Notes under the pieces: model-generated
The model's database searches: none
Seen by the model: the letters and a program-made list of their open reading frames with translations, nothing else
Told to the model about the DNA's origin: nothing
Source: Mixta theicola
Lineage (GTDB): Bacteria > Pseudomonadota > Gammaproteobacteria > Enterobacterales > Enterobacteriaceae
NCBI RefSeq assembly: GCF_002895925.1
Contig: NZ_NWUO01000004.1
Location: 186,001 to 250,000, forward strand
Length of the DNA stretch: 64,000 nucleotides
Direction of reading: 5' to 3'
Shown here: piece by piece, positions 18,322-28,317 of the stretch
Position numbering within the stretch: the first letter of the stretch is position 1
Layout: the number at the start of each line of letters is the position of its first letter
Made by a program: the position numbers and the translations under genes

Positions 18322-19426
18322 AAAATATAGTCTGAAACAGGTGATCAACGCCTCCGGGCGCATGACGATCCTTGGCGTTTCTACGCCATCGGCAGACGTG
18401 GTGGATACGGTGAAATATGGCCTGAACCACTATTTTGAAATGAAAGATCTGGTAGATAAAACCGGCGCCTATATAGCTAATCTGCTCGGCGCGGAAAATG
18501 CGCTGGTGGTCTCCTGCGCTTCCGCAGGCATCGCCCAGTCGGTGGCGGCGGTGATTGTTAAAGATAACGCCTGGCTGCTGGATAATTTACACGGCGCGCC
18601 GCTGACGGTGCCGCACGATATTGTGTTGCCTAAAGGGCATAACGTTAATTTTGGCGCGCCGGTGGGCACCATGGTTACGCTGGGCGGCGGTCGTCTGGTG
18701 GAGGCGGGATACGCCAATGAATGCTCCGCCGAGCAGCTATCTGCGGCGATTACGCCGCAAACGGCGGCCATTCTGTATATCAAATCGCATCACTGCGTAC
18801 AAAAAAGCCATCTGAGCGTTGAGCAGGCGGCCGTCGTGGCGCGGAAACATAATGTCCCGCTAATTGTTGATGCCGCAGCGGAAGAAGATTTGCAGCGCTA
18901 CTACCAGTGCGGCGCCGATCTGGTGATCTATAGCGGCGCTAAAGCGATCGAAGGGCCGACCAGCGGGCTGGTGGTGGGAAAACATCAATACGTCGAGTGG
19001 GTTAAGCGTCAGTCGTCGGGCATTGGCCGGGCGATGAAAGTCGGGAAAGAGGGCATTCTTGGCCTGACGCAGGCTATTGAAAACTATCTGACGCGGGAAA
19101 AAGAGAGCGGCGCGCAGATGGTAGAAAAAATGACGCCCTTTATCAACAGCCTGAACGGGCTGGATGGCGTTAGCGCACGCGTCGTGTGGGACGCCGCCGG
19201 GCGCGATATTGCCCGTGCGGAGATTCATTTTGACGAGGCGGCCATCGGTCAGACTACCGGCGAGCTGGTACAGGCGCTGAAAAACGGCGCGGTCGCGATC
19301 TACTTCCGTGGCTACAAGGCCAATGAAGGCATCGTCGAGGCTGACGTGCGCAGCGTAACGCCGGAGCAGCTGAACACCATTTTCCTTAGCATTAAGGCTT
19401 TACTCACAGGAGAGAAACAAGCATGA
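18305..19426 (+). CDS. DgaE-family PLP-dependent ammonia lyase
   Basis: 373 residues from MSSIYEKYSL, whose ATG lies inside the preceding gene; a longer frame upstream has no similarity. It is a fold-type I PLP enzyme: VINASGRMTILG at the N-terminus, the VVSCASAGIAQSV cofactor-phosphate region, the aspartate of LIVDAAAEEDL at about 187-195, and Schiff-base Lys213 in YSGAKAIEGPTSG. DgaE itself converts D-glucosaminate-6-phosphate to 2-keto-3-deoxygluconate-6-phosphate plus ammonia. A KDGP aldolase follows with a 4-base overlap, which supports the same chemistry here; the exact sugar is unproven. Confidence 0.87.
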   Translation: MSSIYEKYSLKQVINASGRMTILGVSTPSADVVDTVKYGLNHYFEMKDLVDKTGAYIANLLGAENALVVSCASAGIAQSVAAVIVKDNAWLLDNLHGAPLTVPHDIVLPKGHNVNFGAPVGTMVTLGGGRLVEAGYANECSAEQLSAAITPQTAAILYIKSHHCVQKSHLSVEQAAVVARKHNVPLIVDAAAEEDLQRYYQCGADLVIYSGAKAIEGPTSGLVVGKHQYVEWVKRQSSGIGRAMKVGKEGILGLTQAIENYLTREKESGAQMVEKMTPFINSLNGLDGVSARVVWDAAGRDIARAEIHFDEAAIGQTTGELVQALKNGAVAIYFRGYKANEGIVEADVRSVTPEQLNTIFLSIKALLTGEKQA

Positions 19427-20163
19427 CGCTGACGCCTAATTTTTATCATCACCGGGTTTGCCTGAATGTTCTGGCAGGATCAAAAGATAACGCGCAGGCC
19501 ATTTGGCAGGCGGCTGAAGGCCATGTGCTGGTTGGCGTGTTATCGAAAAACTACGCCAGCGTGGAGAGCGCCGTCGACGATATGCGCCAGTATGCCGCGC
19601 TGATTGATAACGCGCTTTCCGTTGGGCTGGGAGCGGGCGATCCGCGTCAGTCGGCGATGGTTAGCGAGATTTCCCGTGAGGTACAGCCGCAGCACGTTAA
19701 TCAGGTATTTACCGGCGTAGCCACCAGCCGCGCCCTGCTGGGACAGCAGCAAACCGTGGTCAACGGCCTGGTATCGCCTACCGGTACGCCAGGCAAAGTA
19801 AAAATCTCCACCGGACCGCTAAGCGCCCAGGCGGCAGATGCCATCGTGCCGGTCGAAACCGCCATCGCCATGCTGAAAGATATGGGCGGCAGCTCGATTA
19901 AATATTTCCCAATGGGCGGCCTGAAGGCGAGAGATGAGTTTACCGCGGTTGCGCAGGCCTGTGCCGAGCACGATTTCTGGCTGGAGCCGACCGGCGGCAT
20001 CGATCTGGACAACTATGAGGCGATTTTACAGATTGCGCTGGACGCGGGCGTCAGCAAAATCATTCCGCATATCTACAGCTCTATTATCGATAAAGCCTCT
20101 GGCGATACGCGGCCTGAAGATGTCAGGACGCTGCTGGCGATAACGAAAAAGCTGTTGGGCTAA
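19423..20163 (+). CDS. KDGP aldolase family protein (DgaF-like; EF_0839/AHA_3917 family)
   Basis: 246 residues with a TIM-barrel pattern. The conserved SSIKYFPMGGLKARDEF stretch (about 147-163) carries candidate Schiff-base lysines, and FWLEPTGGIDLDNYE (about 186-200) is the phosphate-binding part. Expected reaction: cleavage of 2-keto-3-deoxy-6-phosphogluconate to pyruvate and glyceraldehyde-3-phosphate. It overlaps the lyase gene by four bases (ATGA type). It is a separate family from Eda, so the cell probably has both. Confidence 0.85.
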   Translation: MTLTPNFYHHRVCLNVLAGSKDNAQAIWQAAEGHVLVGVLSKNYASVESAVDDMRQYAALIDNALSVGLGAGDPRQSAMVSEISREVQPQHVNQVFTGVATSRALLGQQQTVVNGLVSPTGTPGKVKISTGPLSAQAADAIVPVETAIAMLKDMGGSSIKYFPMGGLKARDEFTAVAQACAEHDFWLEPTGGIDLDNYEAILQIALDAGVSKIIPHIYSSIIDKASGDTRPEDVRTLLAITKKLLG

Positions 20164-20210
20164 CGCCCCGGCAGAGGCGGCGTAACGGTACTATAATCCG
20201 GGATAAAATT

Positions 20211-21350
20211 ATGCGAAAACATTTGATTACCGCGTTATCTATGGCATTGTTTGGCGTTGCGCCGCTGGCTACGGCAGCTCCTTATGCGTTTGTAGGAACC
20301 TATCAGCCGCACGGCGAGGGCGTGTATCGTTTCAGGATTGCGCCGGACGGCGCTCTGAGCGACAAAACCCAGGTGAGCCAGCTGCATAACGCCGCACAGC
20401 TCACGGCTAACGCACAGAAAAAAGTGCTGTACGCCGCCAGCGAAAGCGATCCAGGGATTATCGTGGCCTATCGCCTGGCGGAGGATGGCAGCCTGACAGA
20501 AATTAATCAGGTGAGCTCAGCAGGCAGCGGTCCGGTTTATCTCACGCTGACGCCGGACGGCAGACATTTGCTGGTGGCTAACTATGTTAGCGGTTCTGTT
20601 GCCGTACTGCCGGTACGCGCGGACGGCGGGCTGGAGCAGGCCAGCGACCATCAGCAGCATCAGGGCACGCCTGGCGCCGCACAGCCGCAGGCCGCCGTTG
20701 AGGGCAGCTTTGCCAGCAGCGACCATGATGGGCCGCATGCCCACATGATCGCCAGCGATCCGCACGGGCGCTACGTATTCAGCACCGACTTAGGGTTAGA
20801 TCGAATTTATCAGTATCGGCTAAGCGAGCAGGGCAAGCTGATGCCGAATACGCCGCCGTGGCTGGCCGCTTCCTCTGCGGGCGCGGGTCCGCGACACTTT
20901 GTCTTTACGCCGGATGGCAAAGCGCTTTATTTGATAAATGAAGAGGCGTCGACCCTTACCCATTATCGGCTTGATACGCAGCACGGCACGCTGACCGAGG
21001 GCGCGACGGTATCGTCTTTACCGCCGGGCTATAAAGGCACCAGCTTTGCCGCCGGTCTGGCGATAGACCAGCGCGGCAAGCATCTGTATGTGCTTAACCG
21101 CCTGCATAACAGCATTGGGCATTTCCGGATTGAGCCGAACGGGACGCTGACGCCGATCGAAAATGTCTGGACGCGCGGTGACTACCCGCGCACGCTGACG
21201 CTGTCAGAGGATGGCAAAACGCTTTATGTGCTAAATCAGCGTAGCGATAATATTACGCGTTTTTATATTGACAGCGACAGCGGGAAGCTGCGTTTTAGCG
21301 ATGATTACACCGCAATTGGCGCGCCGTCACAGATGGTGATAATGCCATGA
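20211..21350 (+). CDS. Exported lactonase family protein (YbhE/Pgl-type seven-bladed beta-propeller)
   Basis: 379 residues. Unlike cytoplasmic 6-phosphogluconolactonase (YbhE), it begins with a signal peptide (basic start, hydrophobic core, cleavage likely after ATA at about residue 22). Repeated propeller motifs follow, such as LTPDGRHLLVANY, FTPDGKALYLINE and LSEDGKTLYVLNQ, with a conserved HAHMIASDPHGRYVF active-site region. It probably opens sugar-acid lactones in the periplasm, fitting an operon for sugar-acid use. It lies 47 bases after the aldolase gene and may be on the same transcript. Confidence 0.83.
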   Translation: MRKHLITALSMALFGVAPLATAAPYAFVGTYQPHGEGVYRFRIAPDGALSDKTQVSQLHNAAQLTANAQKKVLYAASESDPGIIVAYRLAEDGSLTEINQVSSAGSGPVYLTLTPDGRHLLVANYVSGSVAVLPVRADGGLEQASDHQQHQGTPGAAQPQAAVEGSFASSDHDGPHAHMIASDPHGRYVFSTDLGLDRIYQYRLSEQGKLMPNTPPWLAASSAGAGPRHFVFTPDGKALYLINEEASTLTHYRLDTQHGTLTEGATVSSLPPGYKGTSFAAGLAIDQRGKHLYVLNRLHNSIGHFRIEPNGTLTPIENVWTRGDYPRTLTLSEDGKTLYVLNQRSDNITRFYIDSDSGKLRFSDDYTAIGAPSQMVIMP

Positions 21351-21400
21351 TGATGAGATAATTTGCCGCGCCGATGCGCTGCCAACAGGGGAGAGCTGCC

Positions 21401-23310
21401 GTGAGATTTCCAAACCAGCGACTGGCTCAGTTATTTGATACGTTGCAAAAAGAGACGCTGCCGCAGGATGAGCTGGCGCGCCGTTTTGCGGTTTCCACGC
21501 GCACCGTGCGCACCGATATTAACATGCTTAACGAGATGCTGGCCGATCACGGCGCGCTGTTTGTACTCTGCCGCGGCGAAGGGTATCAGCTGCGTATTCT
21601 CGATCCGGCCCGCTATCAGCGCCTGACTCAGCAGTCGCCAGCTCATCTGCGTGTTCCCCGTACCTCGACGGAGCGTATTCATTATCTGCTGACGCGCTTT
21701 TTGACCTCGGCCTGGGCCATCAAGCTGGAAGATCTGGCGGAAGAGTGGTTTGTCAGCCGCGCCACGCTGCAAAGCGATATGGCGGAAGTCAGGGAGTGGC
21801 TCAACCGCTATCAGCTGACCATTGAGGCGCGCCCACGCTATGGTATGAAGCTGTTCGGCAGCGAAATGGCGATCCGCACCTGTCTGACCGATCTGCTGTA
21901 TCAAATTGCTCAGGAAAATAGTGAAAACCCGCTGCTGCAGATGGAAGCGCTCAACAGCGGCATGCTGCTAACGCTTCAGCCGCTGCTGCTGCATTGCTTC
22001 GCGCGCTTTAATATTCGCATGACCGACGAAGGCGAGCTTTACCTGCGCCTTTACTGCGCGGTCGCGGTGCGCCGCATTAGCGAAGGCTATCCGCTTTCCG
22101 ATTTCAGCGCCGACGAGGTGGACGGCGATGTTCAGGCGGCGGCTCGCCATATTATCAACCTGATGCGCCCGATTACCGGTAAGGTGATTGCGCCTGCGGA
22201 AGAGGCCTGGCTGCGCCTGAATATTGCCGCCCGGCGGGTAGAGGAGATAGCGCCCAGCGCGATCAGCGCCGACGACGGCGATTCGCTGGTGGACTATATC
22301 CTCAGCTATATCAACACCCACTACAACTATAACCTGCAGGACGACCAGCAGCTGCGCGCCGATCTGCTGACGCATATCAAAACCATGATTACCCGCGTCC
22401 GCTACCAGATAACCATTCCGAATCCGCTGTTGACCAATATCAAGCAGCACTATCCGATGGCGTATGACGTGACGCTGGCGGCGGTTTCCAGCTGGAGTAA
22501 ATATACGCCGTACGTGATCAGTGAAAACGAGATCGGGTTTCTGGTGCTGCATATCGGCGTTGGGCTGGAGCGCCATTATAACGTGGGCTATCAGCGTCAT
22601 CCTCAGGTGATGCTGGTATGCGATACCGGCAATTCAACCATACGCATGATCCAGGCAATGCTGCTGCGTAAGTATCCGCAAATCGTCGTGACGTGCATCA
22701 TTTCGCTGCGTGAATATGAGATGCAGGAAAGCATTGAGGAGGATTTTGTTATCTCCACCGTCCGGCTCAGCGAGAAGGGCAAACCGGTGGTGGTGATGTC
22801 GCCTTTTCCTACCGACTATCAGCTGGAACAGCTGGGGAAACAGGTGCTGGTAGACCGTACCAAACCTTACATGCTGGAACGGTTTTTCGACGCGCGCCAT
22901 TTTTGCATTATCGATCGGCCGATGGAGCAGGCGCAGCTGTTTCGTCTGCTGTGTCAGCAGCTGGAGCAGGAAGGCTTTGTGGACGAGACGTTTTATCCTT
23001 CGGTTGAGGAGCGCGAAGCGATTCTCAGCACCATGCTGGGGGAGGGGATTGCGCTGCCGCACTCGCTGGGGCTGCTGGCAAAAAAAGCGTGGTGTACACC
23101 GTGCTGGCGCCGCAGGGCATCGTCTGGGGCGAAGAAACCGCCTATGTCATTTTCCTGTTAGCCATCAGCAAAGATGACTATGAGGAAGCGATGGCGATCT
23201 ACGATCTGTTTGTCACCTTTATGCGCGAGCGCGCCATGACGCGTCTGCGCGACAGCAGCGACTTCGCCAGCTTTAAAAGCGTGGCGCTGGATTGCCTGAG
23301 CCGCCTGTAA
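21401..23310 (+). pseudogene. PRD/PTS-domain transcription activator (BglG/MtlR/LicR class), frame broken by a -1 shift at an A7 run
   Basis: Start GTG at 21401, eight bases after a GGGGAG site. Domains in order: N-terminal winged helix-turn-helix (RRFAVSTRTVRTDINMLNE), a second HTH/Mga-like region, two PRDs with conserved histidines (LLHCFARFN; LTHI and LVLHIGVGLERHY), a IIB-like domain, and a IIA-like domain with the phospho-histidine motif IALPHS. The initial frame stops at 23161 with 24 unrelated residues; the true C-terminus continues in the -1 frame to 23310. Slipping back one base in the A7 run at 23080-23086 gives a 636-residue protein of normal length. The cause may be mutation, sequencing error or recoding. 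It is probably the local activator of the operon upstream. Confidence 0.8.
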
Positions 23311-23343
23311 GATCCACGCATTGGTTCGCCGTCGCGCAAAGCA

Positions 23344-23371
23344 AAAACCCCGCCGAAGCGGGGTTTTATAA
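23344..23371. terminator. Bidirectional terminator between the PRD activator gene and rnpB
   Basis: Stem AAAACCCCGC / GCGGGGTTTT with a CGAA tetraloop. It follows the activator gene on the plus strand and the 3' end of rnpB on the minus strand. Confidence 0.85.
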
Positions 23372-23373
23372 AG

Positions 23374-23750
<377 letters not shown>

Positions 23751-23792
23751 GGCGCGAAGTATAGAGGTTTTAAGCGCCGCTGTCACTCTTCG

Positions 23793-24605
23793 CTACTTCA
23801 ACTGAACCAAAACAACATCGATTCCGTTTTTACGTAATCCCTCCAGGCTTTCCGCCGGGATCCCCTCATCAACGATAATCATATCGATGCGCTGTGTATC
23901 AATGATTTTATGCAGGCTTGAGCGGTTAAATTTCGTGGAATCGGTCACGACAATAATCCGTTCCGCCACTTCGCACATGCGGCGGTTGAGCCGCGCTTCG
24001 TCTTCATTGTGCGTGCTCACCCCGCGATCGAGATCGATAGCATCGACGCCGAGAAACAGCATATCGAAATGGTAGTTCTGCAAAGATTGCTCTGCGCGAT
24101 CGCCGTAAAACGACAGGGACTGACGGCGCAGGTGGCCGCCGGTCATCAGCAGTTCCACGCCTTCGGCTTCCAGCAGCGCGTTGGCGACATTCATGCCGTT
24201 AGTCATGGCAATCACATCCGTATGCTGGCGCAGCAGGCAGGCAATTTCGTACGTTGTCGTGCCTGAGTCGAGAATGATACGGTGCCCCGGCTGAACCAGC
24301 GCCGCCGCCGCCTGCGCGATGCTACGCTTCACCGCGGTATTCAACGCGCTTTTATCCTCTACCGAAGGTTCGCTGCCCGGCGTATTGCTATCGCAAATCA
24401 GCGCGCCGCCGTAGGCGCGCACGGCGATGCCCTGTTTTTCAAGAAACGCCAGATCGTTACGGATAGTCACCGTCGAGACGCCGAACAGGGCGGACAGATC
24501 GTTAACCTGAACGCTTCCCTGCTGCCGCAGCCGCTGAATGATGTGCTCGCGCCTTTCGCTGGTACCGGGAACACGCTTTTCTGCGGAGGAGTCGCTGCTG
24601 CTCAT
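23793..24605 (-). CDS. agaR: AgaR, DeoR-family repressor of the aga regulon
   Basis: 270 residues, the E. coli AgaR length. A DeoR-type helix-turn-helix occupies about residues 20-65 ([26 protein letters not shown]), followed by the sugar-phosphate-sensing SIS-like domain with [23 protein letters not shown] and [15 protein letters not shown]. It is divergent from kbaZ, with three AgaR-like operators between, the standard autoregulatory layout. The expected inducer is an aminogalactose phosphate. Confidence 0.94.
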   Translation of the reverse strand: MSSSDSSAEKRVPGTSERREHIIQRLRQQGSVQVNDLSALFGVSTVTIRNDLAFLEKQGIAVRAYGGALICDSNTPGSEPSVEDKSALNTAVKRSIAQAAAALVQPGHRIILDSGTTTYEIACLLRQHTDVIAMTNGMNVANALLEAEGVELLMTGGHLRRQSLSFYGDRAEQSLQNYHFDMLFLGVDAIDLDRGVSTHNEDEARLNRRMCEVAERIIVVTDSTKFNRSSLHKIIDTQRIDMIIVDEGIPAESLEGLRKNGIDVVLVQLK

Positions 24606-24623
24606 AAAAAGGTCCTTTAATTA

Positions 24624-24647
24624 AAACTTTCGTTTCATTTCTTTTTA
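24624..24647 (+). promoter_or_regulatory. AgaR operator 1 (agaR side)
   Basis: AAAC-TTTCGTTTCATTTC-TTTTT fits the known AgaR site pattern of TTTCRTTT followed by YRTTTYY at all core positions. It is 19 bases upstream of the agaR start, so it should mediate autorepression. Confidence 0.75.
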
Positions 24648-24762
24648 CATATTAAGGCTTTTCTTCTACCGGAATGCAACCCTGCCGGCACCTTATAAAT
24701 CCGCTTAAATCACAATAAATAGTTTCACTATGCTTCTTTTGTGAAACAGATCGGAAAACCAT

Positions 24763-24786
24763 TGCCTTTCGTTTTATTTTTATGAC
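24763..24786 (+). promoter_or_regulatory. AgaR operator 2 (agaR-kbaZ intergenic)
   Basis: TGCC-TTTCGTTTTATTTTTAT, with the same core (TTTCGTTT, then TATTTTT) and orientation as operator 1. It lies between the divergent genes. Confidence 0.65.
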
Positions 24787-24800
24787 GCCATGATGCAGTA

Positions 24801-24824
24801 TCAAATGAAACAAAACGAAAGGTA
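24801..24824 (-). promoter_or_regulatory. AgaR operator 3 (kbaZ side)
   Basis: On the minus strand TACC-TTTCGTTTTGTTTCATTT, the same core in the opposite orientation. It ends about 30 bases before the kbaZ start and would block that promoter. Confidence 0.72.
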
Positions 24825-24855
24825 GTGGTCATTGCCATCCGAAATGGAGAGGAAA

Positions 24856-26151
24856 GTGAAACATCTGACAGAAATGGCGGAGCAACATAAGCGGGGAAAA
24901 ACGAACGGGATTTACGCCGTTTGCTCCGCGCATCCACTGGTACTTGAAGCAGCAATTCGCTATGCCCATGCCGGGCGCACGCCGCTATTGATTGAGGCAA
25001 CGTCTAACCAGGTTGATCAGTTCGGCGGCTATACCGGCATGACGCCGGCCGATTTTCGCGGCTTCGTCTGCGGCCTTGCCGACTCACTCGGCTTTCCACA
25101 GTCTCAGCTTATCCTCGGCGGAGACCATTTAGGCCCCAACCGCTGGCAGCATCTGCCGGCAGCCGAGGCAATGGCTAACGCAGATGAGCTGATTAAATCC
25201 TATGTCGCGGCGGGCTTTAAGAAAATCCACCTCGATTGCAGCATGTCGTGCGGGGATGATCCGGTGCCGTTAACCGATGAAATCGTTGCTGAACGCGCGG
25301 CGCGGCTGGCGAAAGTCGCTGAAGCCGCCTGCCGCGAACACTTTGGCGAGTCGGATCTGGTGTATGTCATCGGCACCGAGGTGCCGGTGCCCGGCGGGGC
25401 GCACGAGACGCTGGCGGAGCTGGAAGTTACCACGCCCGATGCAGCGCGCGCCACGCTGGAAGCGCACCGCCACGCTTTCGAAAAACACGGGCTAAACGCT
25501 ATCTGGCCGCGCATCATCGGGCTGGTGGTTCAGCCGGGCGTCGAGTTCGACCACACCCATGTTATCGACTATCAGCCGCAAAAAGCCGCGGCGCTGAGTG
25601 CGATGGTAGCAGCGTATGACACGCTGGTATTTGAAGCGCACTCCACCGACTACCAGACGCCGCAGGCGTTGCGCCAGCTGGTAAAAGACCATTTCGCCAT
25701 TTTAAAAGTTGGCCCGGCGCTCACCTTTGCGCTGCGCGAAGCGCTGTTTTCGCTGGCGGCAATGGAAGAGGAGCTGCTGCCCGCCAAAGCCTGTTCCGGC
25801 CTGCGTCACGTGCTGGAAAGCGTCATGCTCGATCGCCCGGAATACTGGCAAAGCCACTACCACGGCGACGGCCACGCGCGTCGGCTGGCGCGCGGCTATA
25901 GCTACTCCGACCGCGTGCGCTACTACTGGCCGGATAGCCAAATCGACGAGGTTTTTGCGCGACTGGTGCAAAACCTGGCCGATGAGCCGATTCCACTGCC
26001 GCTGATCAGCCAGTATCTGCCGCTGCAATATGTAAAAGTTCGCGCCGGGACGCTTAATGCAGCGCCGCGAGAACTCATTATCGACCACATCCAGGACATC
26101 TTGCGTCAGTACCACGCCGCCTGTGCGGGTATGACCTCCTGTAACGCATAA
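24856..26151 (+). CDS. kbaZ: KbaZ, accessory subunit of tagatose-1,6-bisphosphate aldolase
   Basis: 431 residues from the GTG at 24856, which encodes the E. coli-like start (M)KHLTEM and follows a GAGAGGAAA ribosome site; an ATG eight codons earlier is less likely. KbaZ (GatZ family) is needed for full activity and stability of the KbaY aldolase that splits tagatose-1,6-bisphosphate into DHAP and glyceraldehyde-3-phosphate. Long blocks match E. coli KbaZ, such as [19 protein letters not shown] and [12 protein letters not shown]. It is the first gene of the kbaZ-agaVWEF operon under AgaR control. Confidence 0.95.
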   Translation: MKHLTEMAEQHKRGKTNGIYAVCSAHPLVLEAAIRYAHAGRTPLLIEATSNQVDQFGGYTGMTPADFRGFVCGLADSLGFPQSQLILGGDHLGPNRWQHLPAAEAMANADELIKSYVAAGFKKIHLDCSMSCGDDPVPLTDEIVAERAARLAKVAEAACREHFGESDLVYVIGTEVPVPGGAHETLAELEVTTPDAARATLEAHRHAFEKHGLNAIWPRIIGLVVQPGVEFDHTHVIDYQPQKAAALSAMVAAYDTLVFEAHSTDYQTPQALRQLVKDHFAILKVGPALTFALREALFSLAAMEEELLPAKACSGLRHVLESVMLDRPEYWQSHYHGDGHARRLARGYSYSDRVRYYWPDSQIDEVFARLVQNLADEPIPLPLISQYLPLQYVKVRAGTLNAAPRELIIDHIQDILRQYHAACAGMTSCNA

Positions 26152-26170
26152 CAACGAAAAGGAAAACGCT

Positions 26171-26644
26171 ATGCCAAACATCGTTTTAAGCCGTATCGAT
26201 GAACGTCTGATTCACGGACAAGTGGGCGTTCAGTGGGTCGGATTTGCCGGGGCAAATCTGGTGTTGGTCGCGAATGATGAGGTGGCTGAAGATTCGGTCC
26301 AGCAAAATCTGATGGAAATGGTACTGGCCGAAGGGATTGCCGTACGTTTCTGGTCGGTGCAAAAAGTTATCGACAATATCCACCGCGCCGCCGATCGGCA
26401 AAAAATCTTGCTGGTCTGTAAAACGCCAGCAGACTTTCTTCGGCTGGTTGAGGGCGGCGTTCCCGTCAGCCGTATCAACGTAGGGAATATGCACTACGCC
26501 GATGGCAAACAGCAGGTTGCCAAAACGGTTTCCGTCGACGCTGGAGACATCGCTGCATTTAACGGCCTGAAGGCCGCCGGGGTGAAGTGCTTCGTTCAGG
26601 GCGTCCCGACTGAGCCCGCCCTGGAACTCTTTAAACTAATCTGA
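26171..26644 (+). CDS. agaV: AgaV, PTS IIB component for N-acetylgalactosamine/galactosamine
   Basis: 157 residues, mannose-family IIB. The phosphorylated histidine is His15 in RIDERLIHGQVGVQW. It passes phosphate from IIA (AgaF) to the incoming sugar at the IIC/IID permease. It lies 19 bases after kbaZ and is followed by IIC, IID and IIA genes, so the transporter is complete. Confidence 0.92.
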   Translation: MPNIVLSRIDERLIHGQVGVQWVGFAGANLVLVANDEVAEDSVQQNLMEMVLAEGIAVRFWSVQKVIDNIHRAADRQKILLVCKTPADFLRLVEGGVPVSRINVGNMHYADGKQQVAKTVSVDAGDIAAFNGLKAAGVKCFVQGVPTEPALELFKLI

Positions 26645-26654
26645 GGGATTCACA

Positions 26655-27434
26655 GTGGAAATCAGCCTGTTGCAAGCTTTTGCGTTGGGTGTCCTCGCCT
26701 TTATTGCCGGCCTCGATATGTTCAACGGATTAACGCATATGCACCGTCCTGTTGTGCTGGGGCCGCTGGTCGGCCTGATCCTGGGCGATCTGCATACCGG
26801 TATTCTCACCGGCGGTACGCTGGAGCTGGTCTGGATGGGGCTGGCCCCGCTGGCGGGCGCGCAGCCGCCAAATGTCATTATCGGCACCATCGTCGGCGCC
26901 ACGTTTGCGATTACAACCGGCGTGAAGCCTGATGTCGCCGTTGGCGTCGCCGTCCCGTTCGCCGTAGCGGTGCAGATGGGCATCACCTTCCTGTTTTCGA
27001 TAATGTCCGGCGTAATGTCCCGCTGCGACCGCATGGCGGCCAATGCCGATACGCGAGGCATTGAGCGCGTTAACTATCTGGCATTGCTGGCGCTGGGCGG
27101 CTTCTACTTCCTGTGCGCGTTCTTGCCGATTTACTTCGGCGCGGAACATGCGAAAACGGCGATTGATGTGCTGCCGGAGCGCCTGATTGACGGTCTGGGC
27201 GTTGCGGGCGGCATTATGCCTGCCATCGGTTTCGCCGTACTGCTGAAAATCATGATGAAGAATGTCTACATCCCTTACTTCATCATCGGCTTCGTGGCTG
27301 CCGCCTGGCTCAAACTGCCGGTGCTGGCCATTGCCGCCGCCGCGCTGGCGATGGCGCTGATCGACCTGCTGCGTAAATCACCTGAACCGACTGCGTCTGT
27401 GGCCCAGAAAGAGGAATTCGAAGATGGCATCTAA
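26655..27434 (+). CDS. agaW: AgaW, PTS IIC component
   Basis: 259 residues, a multi-pass membrane subunit of the mannose/sorbose family. Visible signatures are an N-terminal GVLAFIAGLDMFNGLTHMHRPVV-like helix and TGGTLELVWMGLAPLAGAQPPN, the conserved substrate-site loop. It forms the sugar channel together with IID. Its 3' end overlaps the start of the IID gene by 11 bases. The start codon is GTG. Confidence 0.92.
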   Translation: MEISLLQAFALGVLAFIAGLDMFNGLTHMHRPVVLGPLVGLILGDLHTGILTGGTLELVWMGLAPLAGAQPPNVIIGTIVGATFAITTGVKPDVAVGVAVPFAVAVQMGITFLFSIMSGVMSRCDRMAANADTRGIERVNYLALLALGGFYFLCAFLPIYFGAEHAKTAIDVLPERLIDGLGVAGGIMPAIGFAVLLKIMMKNVYIPYFIIGFVAAAWLKLPVLAIAAAALAMALIDLLRKSPEPTASVAQKEEFEDGI

Positions 27435-28302
27435 TCAAACTGTTCTGCCAAACGTCTCCGATACGGAAGAGACGCTGCTTACCGGCGTGAATGAAAACGT
27501 CTATGAAGATCAAAAAGTGGGTGCGGAACTGACGAAAAAGGATATCAACCGCGTGGCCTGGCGCTCAATGCTGCTGCAGGCTTCCTTCAACTATGAACGT
27601 ATGCAGGCTTCCGGCTGGCTATATGGCCTCCTGCCGGCGCTGAAAAAGATCCACACCAACCCGCGCGATTTAGCCCGCGCCATGAAAGGCCATATGGGGT
27701 TCTTTAATACCCATCCGTTTCTGGTGACCTTCGTCATCGGCATTATTCTTGCGATGGAGCGTTCCAAGCAGGATGTAAACAGCATTCAGAGCACCAAAAT
27801 CGCCGTAGGCGCGCCGCTCGGCGGTATCGGCGACGCCATGTTCTGGCTAACGCTGCTGCCGATTTGCGGCGGTATCGGCGCAAGTCTGGCGCTTCAGGGA
27901 TCTATCCTTGGCGCGGTGGTGTTTATTGTGCTGTTTAACATCGTGCATCTCGGCCTGCGTTTTGGCATGGCGCATTATGCTTACCGCATGGGCGTGGCGG
28001 CGATCCCCTTGATTAAAGCCAATACCAAAAAAGTAGGTCATGCGGCGTCTGTGGTCGGAATGATGGTTATCGGCGCGCTGGTTGCCACCTATGTGCGCCT
28101 TAACACGACGCTGGAAATTACCGCAGGCGATGCGGTGGTGAAACTGCAAACGGATGTTATCGATAAGCTAATGCCCGCGTTTCTGCCGCTGGTCTACACC
28201 CTGACCATGTATTGGCTGGTGCGCCGCGGCTGGAGTCCGTTACGTTTGATCGGCCTTACGGTTTTGCTGGGCGTTGTCGGCAAATTCTGTCATTTCCTGT
28301 AA
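27424..28302 (+). CDS. agaE: AgaE, PTS IID component
   Basis: 292 residues, the same length as E. coli AgaE. It has mannose-family IID features: KKDINRVAWRSMLLQASFNYERMQ near residue 40, FFNTHPFLVTFVIGI, the GAPLGGIGDAMFWLTLLP segment, and C-terminal helices. It completes the membrane part of the aminogalactose PTS. The ATG overlaps agaW. Confidence 0.92.
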   Translation: MASNQTVLPNVSDTEETLLTGVNENVYEDQKVGAELTKKDINRVAWRSMLLQASFNYERMQASGWLYGLLPALKKIHTNPRDLARAMKGHMGFFNTHPFLVTFVIGIILAMERSKQDVNSIQSTKIAVGAPLGGIGDAMFWLTLLPICGGIGASLALQGSILGAVVFIVLFNIVHLGLRFGMAHYAYRMGVAAIPLIKANTKKVGHAASVVGMMVIGALVATYVRLNTTLEITAGDAVVKLQTDVIDKLMPAFLPLVYTLTMYWLVRRGWSPLRLIGLTVLLGVVGKFCHFL

Positions 28303-28317
28303 AAAGCGAGGTTTGCA

